DNA from: an uncultured Clostridia bacterium
GTDB taxonomy: Bacteria > Bacillota > Clostridia > Oscillospirales > Acutalibacteraceae
Length of the DNA: 10,671 nucleotides
NCBI GenBank assembly: GCA_937877675.1
Contig: CALEIS010000081.1
Coordinates: 1-10,671, forward strand
Direction: 5' to 3'
In this document: in pieces, positions 7,864 to 10,671 of the stretch
Layout of the letters: every line of letters starts with the position of its first letter
Position numbering within the stretch: the first letter of the stretch is position 1
Position numbers and translations under genes: made by a program
Notes under the pieces: model-generated
Databases searched by the model: none
The model's input: only the letters and a program-made list of their open reading frames with translations
What the model was told of the DNA's origin: nothing

Positions 7864-9264
7864 ATGAAAAAATATGATGTCTTTGTTGTCGGCGCATCAA
7901 CAACAGGTTGTTGGTTTGCTTATAAAATGGCAAAACAAGGATTTAAAGTTCTTGTAATTGAGAAAAATCAACCTGATGATGTTTCAAGAGAATATGACGT
8001 TTTCCATATGGGAAAGGCTGATATGGAAAAATTTGACCTTTTAATTCCTGAAGAAGGCGACCCATTACGTGAATTCTGTTTTGCTCATTCAACTATGGCT
8101 TCACCATATGGTAATTATCCAAAAGCATGTGCAGAAGCACCAGTTATCGGTTTACATAAACATGATTATATTATGGCAATGGCTGAAAGAGCAAAAAATG
8201 CAGGTGCAGAGATAATTTATGGCGCATCATTCACAGACTTTATTTATAATGAGAACAATAAAATAATTGGTGCTAAATACAAAACAGCCGACGGTGAAAA
8301 TGAAGCCTACGCACGAATTGTAGCCGATTGTTCAGGTATCCCTGCAGTTGCTCGTACAAAGCTTCCTGATACATCAGTTGTAGGTAATTTCAAGTTAACA
8401 AATAAGGATATTCTCTATGTTGTTCTGTATTATGCAGAGTATCTTAAAAGGGATTTTGACCCAAGAAAACTTGATGCTTTCTTCCTTTCTTACAAATCCT
8501 GGTCAGCTCCATCTGATAATCCAAATGGAGCAATTCTCGGTATCGGTGCTTTCTATGGTTATGATTATGCAGAAGAAATCTTTAAAGAAGATTTTACGAA
8601 GAATGTTAATTTTCCTGAATATAGGGTTGAGAGAGTTGAAAAGGGTATGACTCCTTATCATACATCTGTTTATTCTCTTGTTGATGATGGCTTTATAGCT
8701 CTTGGCGATGCTGCTTGTCATACAAAACCAACTTGTGGTGAAGGTTGTACTTCTTCACTTGTTGCAGGTGAAATTGCAGTTGAAGTTATCTCAAATCTTC
8801 TTAAGTCAGATAAATACCTTACAAAAGAAAGAATGTGGAGTATTAATAAACGTTATATGACTGCACAGGGTAAGGATTTTGATTCAATGCGACCACTTCT
8901 TATGGGAATTATATCAATGGGATATGATGAGGCAGAATATCTCTTTAAAAACGATATTATGTTCAGTGAAAAAATTCTTGGTGGTATGGATACAGGAATT
9001 GTGTTGGACGCAAGTGATATTTCAGGAATCGTAAAAGGCATAGCAACAGGTATTGCTAAAAAGAAACTTAAACCTGCAACAATTGCAAAGCTTGTAAAAG
9101 GACTTATGTACAGTACACAGGTTGGTACATTGTATGATAACTATCCTGTTAACTATGAAGATTTCCCTGAATGGAAAGCAAAGGCAGATAAACTTTGGGC
9201 AGAAATTGGACCAGTTTCAAACACCTGTGACCCTAAAGTGCTAAAAAAATTAGGATATAAATAA
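7864..9264 (+). CDS. FAD-dependent oxidoreductase, geranylgeranyl-reductase-like
   Basis: The protein has 466 residues. It opens with a Rossmann dinucleotide-binding fold: strand YDVFVVG, loop GASTTG (10-15) in place of the usual GxGxxG, and an acidic Glu33 ending strand two to hold the FAD ribose. The mid-protein VADCSG (153-158) matches the conserved ATG-type motif of this flavoprotein superfamily, and FIALGDAAC (277-285) is the second FAD-contact GD motif, followed by CGEGC (291-295). The architecture fits the GGR/FixC-like group A flavoproteins, which include enzymes reducing prenyl double bonds. It starts 24 bases after ispE, behind GGGAGAGGG, and ends before a strong terminator, so it is the last gene of the operon. 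The neighbourhood supports an isoprenoid substrate, but this is inference. Other possibilities are an electron-transfer dehydrogenase or a hydroxylase-type enzyme. Confidence 0.8.
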   Translation: MKKYDVFVVGASTTGCWFAYKMAKQGFKVLVIEKNQPDDVSREYDVFHMGKADMEKFDLLIPEEGDPLREFCFAHSTMASPYGNYPKACAEAPVIGLHKHDYIMAMAERAKNAGAEIIYGASFTDFIYNENNKIIGAKYKTADGENEAYARIVADCSGIPAVARTKLPDTSVVGNFKLTNKDILYVVLYYAEYLKRDFDPRKLDAFFLSYKSWSAPSDNPNGAILGIGAFYGYDYAEEIFKEDFTKNVNFPEYRVERVEKGMTPYHTSVYSLVDDGFIALGDAACHTKPTCGEGCTSSLVAGEIAVEVISNLLKSDKYLTKERMWSINKRYMTAQGKDFDSMRPLLMGIISMGYDEAEYLFKNDIMFSEKILGGMDTGIVLDASDISGIVKGIATGIAKKKLKPATIAKLVKGLMYSTQVGTLYDNYPVNYEDFPEWKAKADKLWAEIGPVSNTCDPKVLKKLGYK

Positions 9265-9265
9265 T

Positions 9266-9293
9266 AAAAGGCAGACTAAAAAGTCTGCCTTTT
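9266..9293 (+). terminator. Terminator ending the PHP-ispE-flavoprotein operon
   Basis: GGCAGACT (9270-9277) pairs with AGTCTGCC (9282-9289) around an AAAA loop. AAAA (9266-9269) pairs with TTTT (9290-9293), making a perfect 12-bp stem with a T-tract that continues after one G. It begins just after the flavoprotein stop codon at 9262-9264. The matching A-run on the left makes it able to act in both directions. Confidence 0.92.
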
Positions 9294-9373
9294 GTTTATG
9301 TAAAAGTGAATTTACAACCTCATTTTTCTTGTTGATATCATATAAACATAACAAGGAAAGAGGCGTGTCAAGT

Positions 9374-9718
9374 ATGACAAGAACTAATTCAATTATAAAA
9401 AAAGCACTTTGTTTACTTTTATCTTTTTTACTTGCTTTTTCATTCTGCTCGTCGGATAGTTTCTTGGTTAAATCATATGCAGATGAGAGTATCGAAACTG
9501 TTGCTGAAGACAATAAAAATGAAACTGTATTAGAAGAAACAAAGAGTAGTCAAAATCTTGACAATAATAAAACAGAAGAAAAAGCGAATGAAAAAGATGT
9601 TAGCGACGGCAACATTGTTGTTGCGATTATATCAACAATTATAGTTTTTATAGTGACAATGTTTATGCTTTTATTTGTAAAAGATATAGCTGAAAAAAAT
9701 CAAAAAAATAAGAGCTAA
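9374..9718 (+). CDS. Small secreted or bitopic membrane protein, unknown function
   Basis: I do not recognise a family. From the ATG at 9374 the product is 114 residues: positive MTRTNSIIKK, a hydrophobic segment to about residue 25, a plausible SYA|D cleavage site after residue 36, an acidic Asn/Glu/Lys-rich stretch (37-79), a strong transmembrane segment (about 81-102) and a charged tail ending KNQKNKS. If the signal is cleaved, it is a short extracellular linker on one membrane anchor with a cytoplasmic tail. The ATG is chosen because AGAGG (9359-9363) lies ten bases upstream; an in-frame GTG at 9365 is possible. The LAFSFC stretch is not a good lipobox. No convincing promoter was found in 9294-9373. 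It is convergent with the phosphatase gene, with only three bases between the stop codons. Confidence 0.7.
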   Translation: MTRTNSIIKKALCLLLSFLLAFSFCSSDSFLVKSYADESIETVAEDNKNETVLEETKSSQNLDNNKTEEKANEKDVSDGNIVVAIISTIIVFIVTMFMLLFVKDIAEKNQKNKS

Positions 9719-9736
9719 CAGTTATCCGTCAGCTCT
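9702..9736 (-). terminator. Leftward terminator of the phosphatase gene, inside both gene ends
   Basis: On the minus strand AGAGCTGAC (9736-9728) pairs with GTTAGCTCT (9719-9711), nine pairs including one G-U, around an eight-base loop, followed by TATTTTTTT. On the plus strand the G-U position becomes an A-C mismatch and no T-tract follows, so it should work mainly leftward. The stem covers the last codons of the phosphatase and the stop of the small membrane protein gene; the T-tract lies within that gene's last codons. Confidence 0.7.
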
Positions 9737-10186
9737 ATCTGATATAAATTCAAATAACCTTGTACAACCAAGCAAAACATCATCGTATGTTGTTTTAAAA
9801 TCCCTTGTGTACCATGGGTCAGCAACATCACGGTCAATGTGTGCAAAACTTAATAATTTGTGTATCTTGTTGTCCTTATCATAACCGATAATTCGGTTGA
9901 TGTTTCGCATGTTTGCACTATCCATTCCGATTATGAAATCATAATTTTCATAGTCGGATTTTTTTAGTTGTACAGCCTGTCTTTTAGTGTAGGGGATACC
10001 CATTTCGTCAAGAATTTTCTTAGTACCCCAATGAGTGTCGCTGCCGATTTCTTCCGTACTTGTAGCACTCGAATAAATGAGAAACTCATTTTCCATACCA
10101 TTCTTTTTAACAATATCTTTCATCACAAATTCCGCCATAGTAGAACGACAGATGTTTCCGTGGCAAACGAACATAATTTTAAACAT
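9722..10186 (-). CDS. Low-molecular-weight protein tyrosine phosphatase
   Basis: The 154-residue protein has the LMW-PTP signature at its N terminus: VCHGNICRS (7-15), the C(X)5R phosphate loop with nucleophile Cys8 and Arg14. DPWY (123-126) supplies the general acid Asp123. IIGMDSANM (85-93) is a conserved family stretch. These enzymes remove phosphate from phosphotyrosine, or in some Firmicutes from phosphoarginine. The ATG at 10186 is chosen because it places the catalytic loop at the usual position and has GAAAGG ten bases upstream; a longer TTG reading from 10237 only adds 17 residues overlapping the promoter. No capsule genes or BY-kinase are adjacent, so a polysaccharide role is not supported by context. 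It is divergent from spoIIID. Confidence 0.94.
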   Translation of the reverse strand: MFKIMFVCHGNICRSTMAEFVMKDIVKKNGMENEFLIYSSATSTEEIGSDTHWGTKKILDEMGIPYTKRQAVQLKKSDYENYDFIIGMDSANMRNINRIIGYDKDNKIHKLLSFAHIDRDVADPWYTRDFKTTYDDVLLGCTRLFEFISDRADG

Positions 10187-10209
10187 AAAAATCAAACCTT
10201 TCTCAAGTA

Positions 10210-10237
10210 ATTTTATCATATTACAAGATTTTTTCAA
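10210..10237 (-). promoter_or_regulatory. Putative sigma-A promoter of the phosphatase gene
   Basis: On the minus strand TTGAAA (10237-10232) and TAAAAT (10215-10210) are 16 bases apart, about 24 bases before the ATG at 10186. The -10 context GATAAAAT is the same as at the ACT/UPF0210 promoter. The -35 element nearly touches the sigma-E-like promoter of spoIIID on the other strand, so the two may compete. Confidence 0.5.
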
Positions 10238-10240
10238 GTT

Positions 10241-10268
10241 ATAAACACCTCTTTTATTTCATATAAAT
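10241..10268 (+). promoter_or_regulatory. Sigma-E-like promoter of spoIIID
   Basis: ATA (10241-10243) and CATATAAAT (10260-10268) are separated by 16 bases. The sigma-E consensus known from Bacillus is an ATA-containing -35 and CATACANT at -10 at this distance. In Bacillus subtilis spoIIID is transcribed by sigma-E in the mother cell, so both position and identity fit. A sigma-A reading of the same region needs a poor -35 (TTATAA). Short AT-rich motifs do match by chance. Confidence 0.5.
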
Positions 10269-10293
10269 TTATGACAGAACAGGAGGGCTTGGT

Positions 10294-10545
10294 TTGAAAA
10301 GTTTAGTTGATGAGAGAGCATCTTTATTAGGTGAATATATTGTTGAGAATAATGCGACAGTCCGTGCAGCTGCAAAAGTGTTTGGAATCAGTAAAAGTAC
10401 AGTACATATGGATGTTTCAAAAAGGTTATCAACAGTTAATCCGATTTTATATAAAAAAGTAAGAAAAGTCCTTGATATTAACAAAGAAGAAAGGCATATT
10501 CGTGGTGGTTTAGCTACTAAGGAAAAATATATGTCTAAAAAGTGA
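10294..10545 (+). CDS. spoIIID: Sporulation transcriptional regulator SpoIIID
   Basis: SpoIIID is a small DNA-binding protein that activates and represses mother-cell genes after sigma-E during endospore formation. The 83-residue product is close to the family's usual length. It shows ERASLLGEYIVENNATVR (7-24), then a helix-turn-helix AAKVFGISKSTVHMDVSKRL (26-45), and the family's C-terminal RHIRGGLATKEKY (67-79), a basic region that adds DNA contacts. The start is TTG at 10294, supported by AGGAGGG (10281-10287) six bases upstream; there is no in-frame ATG or GTG nearby that keeps the conserved N terminus. A TTG start may hold down translation. A sigma-E-like promoter precedes it. Its presence marks the host as an endospore former or a recent descendant of one. 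Confidence 0.95.
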   Translation: MKSLVDERASLLGEYIVENNATVRAAAKVFGISKSTVHMDVSKRLSTVNPILYKKVRKVLDINKEERHIRGGLATKEKYMSKK

Positions 10546-10549
10546 TATA

Positions 10550-10576
10550 AAGTGCATAAATTTCCTTTTTGCACTT
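10550..10576. repeat. Inverted repeat between spoIIID and the next gene
   Basis: AAGTGCA (10550-10556) and TGCACTT (10570-10576) are perfect 7-bp inverted arms with a 13-base spacer. The right arm runs into the -35 element of the next promoter. No T-tract follows, so it is a poor terminator; an operator or weak mRNA hairpin is possible. Confidence 0.4.
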
Positions 10577-10602
10577 GAAATTTAACTATATTCGTGTATA
10601 AT
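10575..10602 (+). promoter_or_regulatory. Putative sigma-A promoter of the gene at the right edge
   Basis: TTGAAA (10575-10580) and a perfect TATAAT (10597-10602) are 16 bases apart, giving a leader of about 40 bases before the GTG at 10652. This suggests the next gene can be transcribed apart from spoIIID. Confidence 0.6.
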
Positions 10603-10651
10603 ATTATTCGTAAAAATATGTACATATATCACTTGAAAGGTGGACAATATA

Positions 10652-10671
10652 GTGGCAGACGAGAAAAATCT
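10652..10671 (+). CDS. Start of an unidentified gene, cut by the window edge
   Basis: AAAGGTGG (10636-10643) lies eight bases before a GTG that opens MADEKN plus an incomplete leucine codon. With the promoter at 10575-10602 this looks like a real gene start. Six residues are too few to identify it. Confidence 0.6.

Noticed and set aside
9374..9460. Lipoprotein signal at the LAFSFC stretch of the small membrane protein
   Set aside because: The residue before the cysteine is Phe, where a lipobox needs Gly, Ala or Ser; a normal cleavage site after SYA fits better.
10187..10237. N-terminal extension of the phosphatase from a TTG at 10237
   Set aside because: It would put 17 extra residues before the catalytic loop, has no ribosome binding site, and overlaps the proposed promoter elements.
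10269..10625. Minus-strand open frame of 118 codons opposite spoIIID
   Set aside because: spoIIID is unmistakable on the plus strand, and the minus frame crosses two plus-strand promoters.
1..10671. CRISPR array, insertion sequence, phage, toxin-antitoxin or tRNA/rRNA genes
   Set aside because: No regularly spaced repeats with unique spacers, no transposase or integrase motifs, no terminal inverted repeats and no recognisable tRNA or rRNA core were found on either strand; the only clear tandem repeats are coding.

Overview
The window is AT-rich, with strong GGAGG-type ribosome binding sites, short intergenic gaps and hairpin-plus-T-tract terminators. It carries spoIIID, a regulator found only in endospore formers, and an MEP-pathway gene (ispE). 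Together with a BspA-type leucine-rich-repeat surface protein, this points to an anaerobic, spore-forming Clostridia genome, most likely a gut Oscillospiraceae/Ruminococcaceae member. The lineage is an inference from gene content and style; there is no marker RNA gene here to fix it.

Layout. Positions 1-62 hold the end of an upstream transcription unit with a UUCG-loop terminator. A leader and promoter (about 63-237) precede a 1355-residue secreted BspA-like protein (238-4305) with four LRR blocks and three 76-residue C-terminal repeats. A hairpin at 4311-4346 sits between it and a minus-strand pair: a small ACT-domain protein (UPF0237, 6001-5732) followed by a UPF0210/DUF711 'PFL family' protein (5716-4361). 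Divergent from that pair is a plus-strand operon: a PHP-type phosphoesterase (6148-6972), ispE (6976-7839) and a geranylgeranyl-reductase-like flavoprotein (7864-9264), closed by a strong terminator. Then come a small secreted or bitopic membrane protein (9374-9718), a convergent low-molecular-weight protein tyrosine phosphatase (10186-9722), spoIIID (TTG start, 10294-10545) behind a sigma-E-like promoter, and the first codons of another gene (10652 onward). No gene-free stretch exceeds 300 bases.

How the genes fit together. The PHP-ispE-flavoprotein operon is the most suggestive unit: an isoprenoid-precursor kinase next to a reductase whose relatives saturate prenyl chains. The ACT/UPF0210 pair is a widely conserved two-gene unit of unknown function. 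The rest looks like ordinary chromosomal housekeeping, sporulation and surface genes. I see no phage, transposon, CRISPR, toxin-antitoxin or defence genes and no clear sign of an undescribed multi-gene system; the best leads are the C-terminal repeat of the surface protein and the isoprenoid operon.
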